Shown here: positions 16,559-24,740 of the stretch, piece by piece | Position numbering within the stretch: the stretch's first letter is position 1 | Layout: every line of letters begins with the position of its first letter | NCBI GenBank assembly: GCA_963791225.1 | Contig: CAWBRV010000008.1 | Location: 248,001 to 312,000 of the forward strand | Reading direction: 5' to 3' | Length of the DNA stretch: 64,000 bases | DNA from: PALSA-612 sp963791225 | GTDB taxonomy: Bacteria; Actinomycetota; Thermoleophilia; Gaiellales; Gaiellaceae | Notes under the pieces: model-generated | The model's database searches: none | Seen by the model: only the letters and a program-made list of their open reading frames with translations | Told to the model about the DNA's origin: nothing | Program-made: the position numbers and the translations under genes

Positions 16559-17116
16559 ATGCACATCGACGAGACCGTGCTCGCACGCGTGCGGGAGCGC
16601 TTCGGCGACCCGGCGGGCCTCGCCTGGGACGGGGAGGTCAGCGACCGGGAGCTGGGGATGATCACCTACAACCCCGACCGCCGCCACGACGTGACGCTGT
16701 TCGTCACGAACGGCGACCGGCTGGCGCTGATTCGCAAGCCGCACTTCCCCGAGGGCATCTGGCGGACACCCGGCGGCGGCATCAAGCCCGGCGAAGACTT
16801 CGTCGCCGGCGTCGTCCGCGAGGCACGGGAGGAGCTCGGCGTCGAGGTCGAGCTCTCGCGCTACCTCGTGGACGCACGAGCCGTCTTCCGCTTCGCCGAC
16901 CAGGCCGTCCCCTGGCGCACGCACGTGCTCGCCGCCACCACGCTCGAGGCGGACCTGGCTCCTCTGGACACGGACGAGATCGCCGCGGCTCGCTGGGGCA
17001 CGACGACCGAGCTCGCCGGCCCGATCCGCGAGCGGCTCCTCGCCACCGGTCGCGCCCTCTGGCGCTACCGCGTCGCCCTGCACGACGCCGCCCTGGCCGA
17101 GCTCGCCAAGCCCTGA
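16559..17116 (+). CDS. Nudix hydrolase
   Basis: A 185-aa protein with a complete Nudix box (G-x5-E-x7-RE-x2-EE-x-G) in GGGIKPGEDFVAGVV followed by REAREELGV. The surrounding sequence FVTNGDRLALIRKPHFPEGIWRTP is the usual N-terminal strand set. It hydrolyses a nucleoside diphosphate linked to another group; the substrate is not evident. It starts 5 bp after otsB and probably shares its transcript. Confidence 0.85.
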   Translation: MHIDETVLARVRERFGDPAGLAWDGEVSDRELGMITYNPDRRHDVTLFVTNGDRLALIRKPHFPEGIWRTPGGGIKPGEDFVAGVVREAREELGVEVELSRYLVDARAVFRFADQAVPWRTHVLAATTLEADLAPLDTDEIAAARWGTTTELAGPIRERLLATGRALWRYRVALHDAALAELAKP

Positions 17117-17140
17117 ACCGACACGACCGGCCCGGACAGG

Positions 17141-17263
17141 GCCAAAACCGCACCCCACCCCTCGAGGGGAGGGGCACGCCCCTCCACCCACCACCCACGT
17201 GGATCCTAGCCCCCTGCCGGAGGTGTGAACGTGCCGCGGGTGTGACGATTTCGTGCCGATTCG
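17141..17263 (+). repeat. intergenic repeat element, copy 1 (hairpins plus 3 x 11-bp GTGMC units)
   Basis: This closely matches 58387-58511 base for base over about 120 bp. It holds overlapping inverted repeats (CCCCTCGAGGGG at 17158-17169; GGAGGGGC/GCCCCTCC at 17168-17185), then GTGCCGCGGGT, GTGACGATTTC and GTGCCGATTCG in tandem (17231-17263). It fills the space between convergent Nudix and decarboxylase genes. No gene is seen in 17117-17291. Confidence 0.8.
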
Positions 17264-17291
17264 GCGCGCTGGTGCGCGCGGGTCGGCAGAT

Positions 17292-18590
17292 TCAGAGCGC
17301 TGCGCCCTCGCGGCGGAGGACGTCCCACGCCCGGCGCACGTCGTCCTCGGTCGTCCGCGCGTTGCCGATCGCGAGGCGGAGGACGTAGCGGCCGTCGAGC
17401 TTCGTCTGCGAGATGAAGATCTCGCCGCTCGCGTTGACCGCCGCGAGTAGCCGCTCGTTGTCCTCGTCCGAGCCGTCGCGGCGGAAGCAGACGACCGAGA
17501 ACGGCCGCGGGGCGCAGAGCTCCCAGCCGGGCTCGTCGCGGACCCAGCCCTCGAACAGCTCCGCCAGGCGGACGTGCTCCCGGATCATGGCCTGAAGGCC
17601 CGAGCGTCCGAAGCAGCGCAGCACCGCCCACAGGCGCAGCGCCCGAAACGGCCGGCCGAGCGGGATGCTGACCTCGCTGAGGCTGACGACGTCCTCGGCC
17701 ACACGCAGGTACTCCGGGACGAGGCTGAACGCCCGTCGGAAGTCCTCGACGCGGGCGGTCCAGAGACAGGAGCAGCCCATGCCGGTGAGCATCCACTTGT
17801 GCGGGTTGACGACGAGTGAGTCGACACGCTCGATCCCCGTCGCCGAGGCACGGAGCTCGGGACAGACCCAGGCCGAGCCCGCGTAGGCCGCATCGACGTG
17901 GAGCCAGACGTCGCCGGCGCGGTCGGCGATGTCTGCGATCGGGTCCGACGAGGTGGTCGACGTCGTCCCGACCGTCGCGACGACCGCGCACGCCCCGTCG
18001 AGGTCGAGGAGGTCGGGGCGGAGGCGATACGCGTCGTCGACCTGGACGCGCCGCACCTCGAGACCAAGCACGTTCGCCGCCTTGTCGATCGACGAGTGCG
18101 TTTGCTCGGAGCAGACGACGACCCGGCGGTCCGGCAGCGCCGTCCGCGCAGCCGCGAGGGCGGTCAGCGTCGCGATCGACGCCGTGTCCTCGATCTGGCC
18201 GTGCCAGGTCGCGGGCAGGCCGAGGAGTTGCGCGAGCCAGCCCATGACGTGCTCCTCCAGCTCCGCCAGCGCCGGACCCGTGCGCCAGAGGATGCCGACC
18301 TGGTTGAGCGTGGCTGTGAGCAGCTCGGCCAGGATCGCCGGCTCCGAGCCCGTGTTCGGGAAGTACGCGAAGAACCTCGGGTGCTGCCAGTGCGTGGTCG
18401 CGGGCAGGATCAGCCGGTCCATGTCCTCGAGCAGCGCCGAGAACGGCTCCGGGTCGTCCGGCGGACTGGCAGGGAGTCGTTCCCGCAACCAGCCCGGCTC
18501 GACCTGCGCGAGGACCGGGTATTCCCCGACCTGCTCGAGGTAGCACGCCGCCCATTCGACCGCCGCCTGGGCGTCGTCGCGGAAGCTCAC
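17292..18590 (-). CDS. pyridoxal-phosphate-dependent group II decarboxylase (aromatic L-amino-acid decarboxylase-like)
   Basis: A 432-aa fold-type I PLP enzyme. It shows THWQHPRFFAYFPNTGSEP and WRTGPALAELEEHV, typical of the DDC/HDC/TDC family, then WLHVDAAYAGSA (PLP-binding Asp) and NPHKWM with the Schiff-base Lys265. The likely substrate class is aromatic amino acids; the exact one cannot be assigned. GTG 18590 overlaps the polX stop by 4 bp, which couples it to a DNA polymerase gene for no obvious reason. Confidence 0.9.
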   Translation of the reverse strand: MSFRDDAQAAVEWAACYLEQVGEYPVLAQVEPGWLRERLPASPPDDPEPFSALLEDMDRLILPATTHWQHPRFFAYFPNTGSEPAILAELLTATLNQVGILWRTGPALAELEEHVMGWLAQLLGLPATWHGQIEDTASIATLTALAAARTALPDRRVVVCSEQTHSSIDKAANVLGLEVRRVQVDDAYRLRPDLLDLDGACAVVATVGTTSTTSSDPIADIADRAGDVWLHVDAAYAGSAWVCPELRASATGIERVDSLVVNPHKWMLTGMGCSCLWTARVEDFRRAFSLVPEYLRVAEDVVSLSEVSIPLGRPFRALRLWAVLRCFGRSGLQAMIREHVRLAELFEGWVRDEPGWELCAPRPFSVVCFRRDGSDEDNERLLAAVNASGEIFISQTKLDGRYVLRLAIGNARTTEDDVRRAWDVLRREGAAL

Positions 18591-20299
18591 TTGCGCGCCC
18601 TCGCGACCTGCGGCCAGGTGCGTGTGTTCAGGATCTGTTTCTTCGTCAGCCACGCCCGCCGCGCCTGGCCGATGCCGAACTCCACGTAGCCGAGCGCGGA
18701 GAGCCTGTGTGCATCGCTCGTCACCGCGATCTGGACACCCGCCTCGCCGGCGAGCCGGGCGACGAAGTCGGGCATGTCGAGGCGGTCCGGCTGCGAGTCG
18801 ATCTCGAGGCAGGTTCCGGTCTCGGCTGCCTTCTCGACGACGCGCTCGACGTCGAGGGCGGCACCGGCGCGGCGGCCGATCTTGCGAGCCAGGAGATGGC
18901 CGATGCAGTGGACGTGCGGGTGCTCCATCGCGCCGAGGACGCGCTCGGTCGGATTCTTGTCGAAGCTCGTATGCAACGAGGCGATCACCCACTCGCGTGT
19001 CGCGAGCACGTCGTCGGGAACGTCGATCGTCCCGTCCGCCTTGATGTTCGCCTCGACGCCCTTCAGCAGCTGGAAGGGCGCGAGCTTCTCGTTGAGCGCG
19101 TCGAGTTCGGCGTCCTGCGCCTCCATCCGGCCCTCTCGCAGGTAATGCGAATGGTCCGTGACTGCGAGGTAGCGGTACCCGCGCGCCTTGGCCGCGAGCG
19201 CCATCTCCTCTGCCGTCGCCTTGCCGTCGGCCGACCACGTCGTGTGGGCGTGGAGGTCGCCCCGGAGGTCGCGCAGCTCGACGAGCTTCGGCAGAGTCCC
19301 ATCCCGCGCCGCCTCCAGCTCGCCGAGGTTCTCGCGCAGCTCGGGCGGGATGAATGCGTAGCCGAGCAACTCGTAGAGGTCGGCCTCCTCCGCGTGCGTG
19401 AGCACCTCGCCCGTCTCGACGTCCTTGACGCCGTACTCCGAGACCGAGAACCCGCGCCGGACGGCCTCCTCCCGGAGCGCGACGTTGTGGTGCTTCGAGC
19501 CGGTGAAGTGCTGGAGGAGGTTCCCGTAGCACTCGGGGGGCACGACCCGGAGGTCGAACCGGAGCCCCTGACTCGAGAGCACGGTTGCCTTCGTGCCGCC
19601 GCGGGCGACGACCTCGACGACCCACGGCAGCTCGACGAAATGGGCGATCAGCGCGTCCGGATCGGTGGCCGTGGCGATGATGTCGAGGTCGCGCACGGTT
19701 TCGCGCCGACGGCGGGCGCTGCCCGCCTCCGAGACCTTCACCGCAGCGGGATGCTCACGCAACGCCTCGACCGCCTCGAGTACGGCCGGCAGTGCGACGC
19801 CGAGCAGCGCACGGCCTGCCTCCGGCGGAGCGCTCGTCTTCTCGTCGAGCGCCTTCAGCACGGCCTCCTCGATCTTCGCGCCGAGGCCCGAGAGCGTGCG
19901 CAGGCGCTGCTCCTCGGCGGCCTTGCGAAGCTCCGGCAGCGTCGTCACGCCGAGGTCCTGCCAGATGCGCCGCGCTGTCTTCGGGCCGAGGCCGGGCAGG
20001 CGCGTGAACGCGACGACGTCCGGCGGGACGATGCCCTTGTGCTTCGTCAGCGCATGCACCTCGCCGTCGTCGACGATCTCGACGATCTTGCCCTCGATCG
20101 TCTTGCCGATCCCCTGGAGCTGCTTCGCCTTGCCGTCGAGCGCGAGTTGGGCGATCGAGCCGGCGGTGTCGCGGATCAGCGCGGCAGCACGCCGGTACGC
20201 GAGCACGCGGAAGGCGTCGTGCCCCTCGATCTCGAGGATGTCGGCGAGCAGCTCGAACTGCGCAGCGACGTCCTCGTTCCTCGGCAGGGCCTCCGCCAT
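18587..20299 (-). CDS. polX: family X DNA polymerase/3'-5' exonuclease with PHP domain
   Basis: A 570-aa PolX for gap-filling repair. The N-terminal part has helix-hairpin-helix segments (LQGIGKTIEGKIVEI, LPGLGPKTARRIWQDLG, LSGLGAKIEEA). The polymerase palm carries RDLDIIATAT (catalytic DxD). The C-terminal PHP domain (about 330-570) has the metal motif DLHAHTTWSDGK-like DLHAHTTWSADGK, TDHSH and the closing SDAHR. ATG 20299 has TATCAT 7 nt upstream. Divergent from the glycosyltransferase. Confidence 0.93.
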   Translation of the reverse strand: MAEALPRNEDVAAQFELLADILEIEGHDAFRVLAYRRAAALIRDTAGSIAQLALDGKAKQLQGIGKTIEGKIVEIVDDGEVHALTKHKGIVPPDVVAFTRLPGLGPKTARRIWQDLGVTTLPELRKAAEEQRLRTLSGLGAKIEEAVLKALDEKTSAPPEAGRALLGVALPAVLEAVEALREHPAAVKVSEAGSARRRRETVRDLDIIATATDPDALIAHFVELPWVVEVVARGGTKATVLSSQGLRFDLRVVPPECYGNLLQHFTGSKHHNVALREEAVRRGFSVSEYGVKDVETGEVLTHAEEADLYELLGYAFIPPELRENLGELEAARDGTLPKLVELRDLRGDLHAHTTWSADGKATAEEMALAAKARGYRYLAVTDHSHYLREGRMEAQDAELDALNEKLAPFQLLKGVEANIKADGTIDVPDDVLATREWVIASLHTSFDKNPTERVLGAMEHPHVHCIGHLLARKIGRRAGAALDVERVVEKAAETGTCLEIDSQPDRLDMPDFVARLAGEAGVQIAVTSDAHRLSALGYVEFGIGQARRAWLTKKQILNTRTWPQVARARK

Positions 20300-20305
20300 G
20301 CGGGC

Positions 20306-20312
20306 GATGATA
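20306..20312. promoter_or_regulatory. overlapping divergent -10 boxes (polX / glycosyltransferase)
   Basis: Minus strand: TATCAT (20312-20307), 7 nt before polX ATG. Plus strand: GATGAT (20306-20311), 7 nt before GTG 20319. The intergenic space is 19 bp. Confidence 0.4.
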
Positions 20313-20318
20313 GGCGGC

Positions 20319-21038
20319 GTGCCCCGCGTCACGGTCTGCATCCCGACGTACAACGAGCGCGCCAACCTGGAGCCCATGATCGCGGCGCTGCGCAGGGTGC
20401 TCCCACCCGATGCGCGCGTGCTCGTGATCGACGACGCATCGCCGGACGGCACCGGCGACCTGGCTGACAGGCTGGCCGCCGAGGACGATCGGGTCTCCGT
20501 CCTCCACCGCGGGCGCAAGGAGGGGCTCGGGCCTGCGTACGTCGCCGGCTTCCACCGCGCGCTCGCGGACGGCGCGGAGCTCGTGGTCGAGATCGACTGC
20601 GACTTCTCGCACGACCCGAACGACGTGCCCCGGCTGCTCGCGGCCGCGGACGACGCCGACCTCGTGCTCGGCTCGCGCTACGTCGCGGGCGGAGCCGTCC
20701 GCAACTGGGGCCTCGTCCGCCGTGCGATCTCGACCGGCGGCTCCGCGTATGCCCGCATCCTGCTCGGCACGCGTGTCCGCGACCTGACCGGCGGCTTCAA
20801 GTGCTACCGCCGAGAGGTGCTGGAGACGATCCCGCTCGACCGCATCTCCTCGAAGGGCTACGCGTTCCAGATCGAGACGACCTATCGCGCGCAGCGCGCC
20901 GGCTTCCGGGTCGTCGAGATCCCGATCACGTTCGCCGACCGCGAGGTCGGGCACTCGAAGATGAGCCGCGCGATCGTGCTCGAGGCGATCTGGCGCGTGC
21001 CGTCGCTCCGCATGCGAGCCCTGCTCGGTCGCCTGTAG
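20319..21038 (+). CDS. GT2 glycosyltransferase, polyprenol-phosphate mannosyltransferase type
   Basis: A 239-aa GT-A enzyme. VTVCIPTYNERANLEPMIAAL and VLVIDDASPDGTGDLA open the fold, followed by EIDCDFSHDP (metal-binding DxD), GSRYVAGG and LTGGFKCYRREVLE, which match polyprenol monophosphomannose/dolichol-phosphate mannose synthases. These transfer a hexose from a nucleotide sugar to polyprenyl phosphate at the inner membrane face. There is no C-terminal membrane domain. Start GTG 20319 is set by the family N-terminus and the divergent polX. Confidence 0.9.
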   Translation: MPRVTVCIPTYNERANLEPMIAALRRVLPPDARVLVIDDASPDGTGDLADRLAAEDDRVSVLHRGRKEGLGPAYVAGFHRALADGAELVVEIDCDFSHDPNDVPRLLAAADDADLVLGSRYVAGGAVRNWGLVRRAISTGGSAYARILLGTRVRDLTGGFKCYRREVLETIPLDRISSKGYAFQIETTYRAQRAGFRVVEIPITFADREVGHSKMSRAIVLEAIWRVPSLRMRALLGRL

Positions 21039-21067
21039 GGCTCGGTCGCCTTGGAAGCCCGGGGCGG

Positions 21068-21073
21068 TACGAT
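21068..21073 (+). promoter_or_regulatory. -10 box TACGAT before thioredoxin
   Basis: TACGAT, 6 nt, then GTG 21080; a clear case of the leaderless module. Confidence 0.5.
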
Positions 21074-21079
21074 CACAAG

Positions 21080-21403
21080 GTGAGGGAGATCACCGACGCC
21101 ACGTTCGAGGCCGACGTACTGCAGGCGTCGACGCCGGTCGTGGTCGACTTCTGGGCTCCCTGGTGCGGCCCCTGCCGCGCCGTCGCGCCGATCCTCGAGC
21201 AGTTCGCCGAGGAGCAGCCCGGCATCGCGTTCACGAAGGTGAACATCGACGACAACCCGAATTACGCCTCCCGCTTCGGCGTCCTCTCGATCCCGACCGT
21301 GATCCTGTTCGAGAACGGCGAGGCGCAGGAGACGGTGATCGGTGCCCGCCCGCGCTCCTACTTCGAGAACGCCTGGGCGAAGTGGCTCACGTCCTCGACG
21401 TAG
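21080..21403 (+). CDS. trxA: thioredoxin
   Basis: A 107-aa thioredoxin with the active site W-C29-G-P-C32 and the cis-Pro segment SIPTVILFENGE. It reduces protein disulfides in the cytoplasm. Length and order are typical. It stands alone on the plus strand with its own promoter, and its 3' end overlaps the convergent ABC permease gene by 17 bp. Confidence 0.95.
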   Translation: MREITDATFEADVLQASTPVVVDFWAPWCGPCRAVAPILEQFAEEQPGIAFTKVNIDDNPNYASRFGVLSIPTVILFENGEAQETVIGARPRSYFENAWAKWLTSST

Positions 21404-22367
21404 CCGCGGAGGGTTGAGCCGACGCACGGCGGCGCTCGCTCGGATCGAGGACGACGGCGAGCAGGTCGGCGACGAGGTTCGCGAACGCGACCGTGGCGGC
21501 CACGAACAGCAGGATCCCGATCAGCACGGGAAAGTCGCGGCGGGTGGCGGCCTGGGCCGTCGTGCGGCCGAGGCCGGGAATGCCGAAGGCGACCTCCACG
21601 AAGATGGTCGCGCCGATCAACCCGAAGGCCATGCCGCCGACGTCGAGCACGAGCGCGGCGAGCACGGGGCGAATCGCCGTCGGGAGGACGTGCGAGCGGA
21701 GGATGCCCCGGTCGGACACGCCCTTCGCCCGGGCCGTCCGCACGTGCCCGCCGCGTAACGCCTCCCGCGAGCGCCCACGGATCAGGCGCACGTACACGGC
21801 GCCGTAGATCAGCGCGAACGCGGTCCAGGGCAGCACCATGTGGTACGCCCACGGCAGCGGCCCGCCGCAGTCGGGCTCCGGGCCGAGCGTGTCGCAGTAG
21901 CCACCGGGCGGAAACCAGCCCAGCTCGTCGCCGAAGAACCAGGAGAGGAGGAGCCCGAGCCAGAGCGGCTGCAGCGAGAGACCGACGAGCCCGAGGACCC
22001 CTCCCGCCTTCGCCGCGCGGGACGACGGGCGGAGAGCCGACAGCAGTCCGAGCGGGATCGCGATCGCCAGCCAGATCACCGCGCCGCCGAGGACGAGGCC
22101 TGCCGTGATCGGCGCCGCGGCGGTGACGATCGTCGTCACGCTGTGGCCGTTGGCGGTCGAGGTGCCGAGGTCGCCGTGGACGATCTTCGAGAGAAAGTGC
22201 ACGTAGTTGTCGACGACGCTTCCGTGAAGGCCGAGTGGTTGCCCGATCGGGAACGGCGCCCGGCGGCGCTGGGCGGGCGTCGCGTGCGGCAGGACGAAGA
22301 AGATGACGAACGTGACCGTGGCCAGCCCGAAGAAGAGCAGTGCCGCACAGAGCAGCCGCTTGACCAC
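21387..22367 (-). CDS. ABC transporter permease, DppB/OppB type (orphan)
   Basis: A 326-aa inner-membrane permease with the N-terminal helix KRLLCAALLFFGLATVTFVIFFVLP and the inner-membrane-component signature EALRGGHVRTARAKGVSDRGIL (EAA loop). Family members import peptides or nickel with a DppC-type partner, two ATPases and a binding protein. None of these is adjacent, which is unusual. Start is GTG 22367 by family alignment; GTG 22382 is possible. About 68 bp separate it from thiL. Confidence 0.85.
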   Translation of the reverse strand: MVKRLLCAALLFFGLATVTFVIFFVLPHATPAQRRRAPFPIGQPLGLHGSVVDNYVHFLSKIVHGDLGTSTANGHSVTTIVTAAAPITAGLVLGGAVIWLAIAIPLGLLSALRPSSRAAKAGGVLGLVGLSLQPLWLGLLLSWFFGDELGWFPPGGYCDTLGPEPDCGGPLPWAYHMVLPWTAFALIYGAVYVRLIRGRSREALRGGHVRTARAKGVSDRGILRSHVLPTAIRPVLAALVLDVGGMAFGLIGATIFVEVAFGIPGLGRTTAQAATRRDFPVLIGILLFVAATVAFANLVADLLAVVLDPSERRRASAQPSAATSRT

Positions 22368-22435
22368 GTAGGCACCCACCGGTGGGCATACGCTGACCGA
22401 GGTCGCCCCGGTTGTCGAGGCGGCTTGTCGAGTCG

Positions 22436-23251
22436 TCAGCCGAAGTGGCGGTAGCCGGAGAGCTCGAACGGGCGACCGTCGAGCAGCAACTCGACACCCT
22501 CGCCCTGCTCGCAGCGGCCGATCTCGGCGAACCCGGCCGGCTCCTCGACCGCCGCGAGCAGCTCGAAGTCCTCGCCGAAGCCGAGGTCGTCCACGGTCGC
22601 GCCCGGCGCGAGCGGGACGCGGTGGAGATCGATCACGATTCGGCAACCCGAGCGCTCGGCGAGATGACCGGCGTCCTGGGCCAGCCCGTCCGAGATGTCC
22701 AGCATCGCGTGCGCTTCGCGGGCGAGACGACGCCCCTCGTCGAGCCTGATCGGCGGGCGCACGTAGCCGCCCGCGCGGAATGCGGCGCCGGCTGCGCCGA
22801 GCGGGCCGGTCACGACGAGCCGATCGCCCGGACGGGCGCCGGCGCGGCCCGGGACGCGGCCCGACCGGCCGATCGCGGTCACGGCCAGGACGAGCTGCGG
22901 CGCTGAGGTCGTGTCGCCGCCGGCCACGGGGACGCCCGCCTCGGCGATGCCCTCGTAGAGCTCCAGCACGGCCTCGACCTCGGTCTCCGGGGGCGCGCCG
23001 AGCGTCACGATCAGGCAGTCCGCTTCGGCTCCCGACGCGGCCAGATCGCTGAGGTTGACGGCGGCGGCGCGGAAGCCGAGGTCACGCCAGGACATCCGGT
23101 CGAGCCGGAAGTGGACGCCCTCGACGAGCGCGTCCTGCGTGACGACGAGCCCATCATCGAGCTGCGCGGCGTCGTGCTCGATCCCGCGGGCAAGGCCGCG
23201 CCGCTCGAGCTCCGCCAGGAGCCCGAATTCGCCCAGCTCCAAGAGCTTCAC
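22436..23251 (-). CDS. thiL: thiamine-monophosphate kinase
   Basis: A 271-aa kinase that makes thiamine diphosphate from thiamine monophosphate. It shows DALVEGVHF, AVNLSDLAASGA, the GGDTTSAP nucleotide segment and MLDISDGLAQDAGHLAERSG. The usual GDDAA near the N-terminus reads EHDAA here, so one Asp is replaced by His. It is somewhat shorter than the usual 310-330 aa. ATG overlaps the thiD stop by 4 bp. Confidence 0.9.
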   Translation of the reverse strand: MKLLELGEFGLLAELERRGLARGIEHDAAQLDDGLVVTQDALVEGVHFRLDRMSWRDLGFRAAAVNLSDLAASGAEADCLIVTLGAPPETEVEAVLELYEGIAEAGVPVAGGDTTSAPQLVLAVTAIGRSGRVPGRAGARPGDRLVVTGPLGAAGAAFRAGGYVRPPIRLDEGRRLAREAHAMLDISDGLAQDAGHLAERSGCRIVIDLHRVPLAPGATVDDLGFGEDFELLAAVEEPAGFAEIGRCEQGEGVELLLDGRPFELSGYRHFG

Positions 23252-24024
23252 GTAGCCAACAGGCCGAGCACGTCGACCGGTCCGTCGCCCGCCCCGAGGT
23301 CGGGCAGCCCCCGGCGCACGGCTTCGGAGGCGACCTCTGCCGCCTGACGCGCCGCCGCCGTGGGATCGAGCCCGCGCGCGAGCAGCGCGGCCAGCGTCGC
23401 CGAGTGAGTGCAGCCCGCGCCGTGCGTCGCGCCGCTCTCGTGGCGAGGCACGGGAATATGGACGAGCTGGTCGCCGTCGTAGAGCGTGTCGACAGCCTCG
23501 TCGCCGTGGCCGCCCGTGACGATCACCGCCGTCGGCCCGAGCGCGTGCAGCCGGCGTGCGAGTTCGTCCCGCGGTGCGGGCCCGCCGGCGAGCGCCTCCG
23601 CCTCGAGCAGATTGGGCGTGATCACCGTCGCGAGCGGGAACAGCCGCCGAACGAGCGTCTCGACCGCGTCCTCGCGCAGTAGTCGCGCGCCGGAGCTGGC
23701 GACCATCACCGGGTCGACGACAAGGGGGACGGGGTTTGCCGCGAGGAAGTCGGCGACGGTCTCGACGATCGGGGCCGAGAAGAGCATGCCGGTCTTCGCC
23801 GCGTCGACGCCGATGTCCGAGAACACGGCCTCGAGCTGCGCGCGCACGAACTCGGCCGGCGCTTCGTGCACCGCCGTTACGCCGACCGTGTTCTGTGCCG
23901 TCAGCGCGACGACGACGCTCATGCCGTGGCAGCCGGCGGCCGCGAACGCCTTCAGATCGGCCTGGATGCCGGCACCGCCGCCCGAGTCGGAGCCGGCGAT
24001 CGTGAGGCAGCGCGGGACGCCCAT
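23248..24024 (-). CDS. thiD: hydroxymethylpyrimidine/phosphomethylpyrimidine kinase
   Basis: A 258-aa ribokinase-fold enzyme that phosphorylates HMP and HMP-P in thiamine synthesis. The signature TIAGSDSGGGAGIQADLKAF is at the N-terminus, with DPVMVASSGARLL and GGHGDEAVDTLYDG later. ATG 24024 has TAACGT 7 nt upstream. It forms a two-gene unit with thiL. I saw no TPP riboswitch in the 44-bp space before it. Confidence 0.93.
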   Translation of the reverse strand: MGVPRCLTIAGSDSGGGAGIQADLKAFAAAGCHGMSVVVALTAQNTVGVTAVHEAPAEFVRAQLEAVFSDIGVDAAKTGMLFSAPIVETVADFLAANPVPLVVDPVMVASSGARLLREDAVETLVRRLFPLATVITPNLLEAEALAGGPAPRDELARRLHALGPTAVIVTGGHGDEAVDTLYDGDQLVHIPVPRHESGATHGAGCTHSATLAALLARGLDPTAAARQAAEVASEAVRRGLPDLGAGDGPVDVLGLLAT

Positions 24025-24031
24025 CGGGCGA

Positions 24032-24037
24032 ACGTTA
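24032..24037 (-). promoter_or_regulatory. -10 box TAACGT before thiD-thiL
   Basis: TAACGT, 7 nt, then ATG 24024. If transcription starts at the ATG there is no leader for a TPP riboswitch. Confidence 0.45.
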
Positions 24038-24056
24038 CGCCGCGGAGGCGCCCAGC

Positions 24057-24062
24057 TACGAT
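24057..24062 (+). promoter_or_regulatory. -10 box TACGAT before the methyltransferase-helicase pair
   Basis: TACGAT, 6 nt, then GTG 24069. Same hexamer and spacing as the thioredoxin promoter. Confidence 0.5.
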
Positions 24063-24068
24063 CGACTC

Positions 24069-24740
24069 GTGCCCACCGCGCACTACGACGGCGTCGCCGC
24101 CTGGTACGACGAGCACCTCGTGCCGAGCCCCGAGGCGCGCGAGACGGTCCGACGCCTCGTCGGGCCGGGCAGGCGACGCTGCCTCGACCTCGGCTGCGGC
24201 ACCGGCTTCCACATTCCCGTGCTCCACGAGCTCGGATGGACGGTGACCGGGGTCGACATCTCCTCGGACCAGCTCCGGATCGCGCGCGACCGCACTGACG
24301 GCATCGCCGAGCTCCTGCAGGCAGACGTCACCGAGCTGCCGTTCGAGGACGGCTCGTTCGAGCTCGTGTTCTCCGCGTTCACGCACACCGACGTCGGCGA
24401 CTTCGCAACCGCCGTGGACGAGGCGGCACGAGTCCTCACACCTGACGGCCGGTTTGTCTACCTCGGCCCGCATCCCTGCTTCGTCGGCCCCCACTCGCGC
24501 TTCATCGAGGCCAAGGGTGTGCCCGAGCTCCACAGCGGCTACGCCGAGACCGGGCGGTACACGGAGGGTGTCGGCCTCTCGCCCACCGGACTCCGCGCCA
24601 GGGTCGGCGCCGTCCACCTCCCACTCGGTGACCTCCTACAGACCTTTCTGGGCGCGGGGCTCCGAATCGATGCGTTCGAGGAGCCGGTCTGCGCCGGCCG
24701 CGAGTACCCCCACTGGTTGGCGCTACGCGCCGCCCGGTGA
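24069..24740 (+). CDS. class I SAM-dependent methyltransferase
   Basis: A 223-aa Rossmann-fold methyltransferase with motif I LDLGCGTGFHIPVLHELG, motif II GVDISSDQLRIAR, and LPFEDGSFELVFSAFTH. It resembles small-molecule (type 11) methyltransferases; the substrate is unknown. It overlaps the downstream helicase gene by GTGA and is likely co-translated with it. Confidence 0.85.
   Translation: MPTAHYDGVAAWYDEHLVPSPEARETVRRLVGPGRRRCLDLGCGTGFHIPVLHELGWTVTGVDISSDQLRIARDRTDGIAELLQADVTELPFEDGSFELVFSAFTHTDVGDFATAVDEAARVLTPDGRFVYLGPHPCFVGPHSRFIEAKGVPELHSGYAETGRYTEGVGLSPTGLRARVGAVHLPLGDLLQTFLGAGLRIDAFEEPVCAGREYPHWLALRAAR

Noticed and set aside
24025..24068. A TPP riboswitch before thiD
   Set aside because: Only 44 bp separate thiD from the divergent gene and no THI-box sequence is present.
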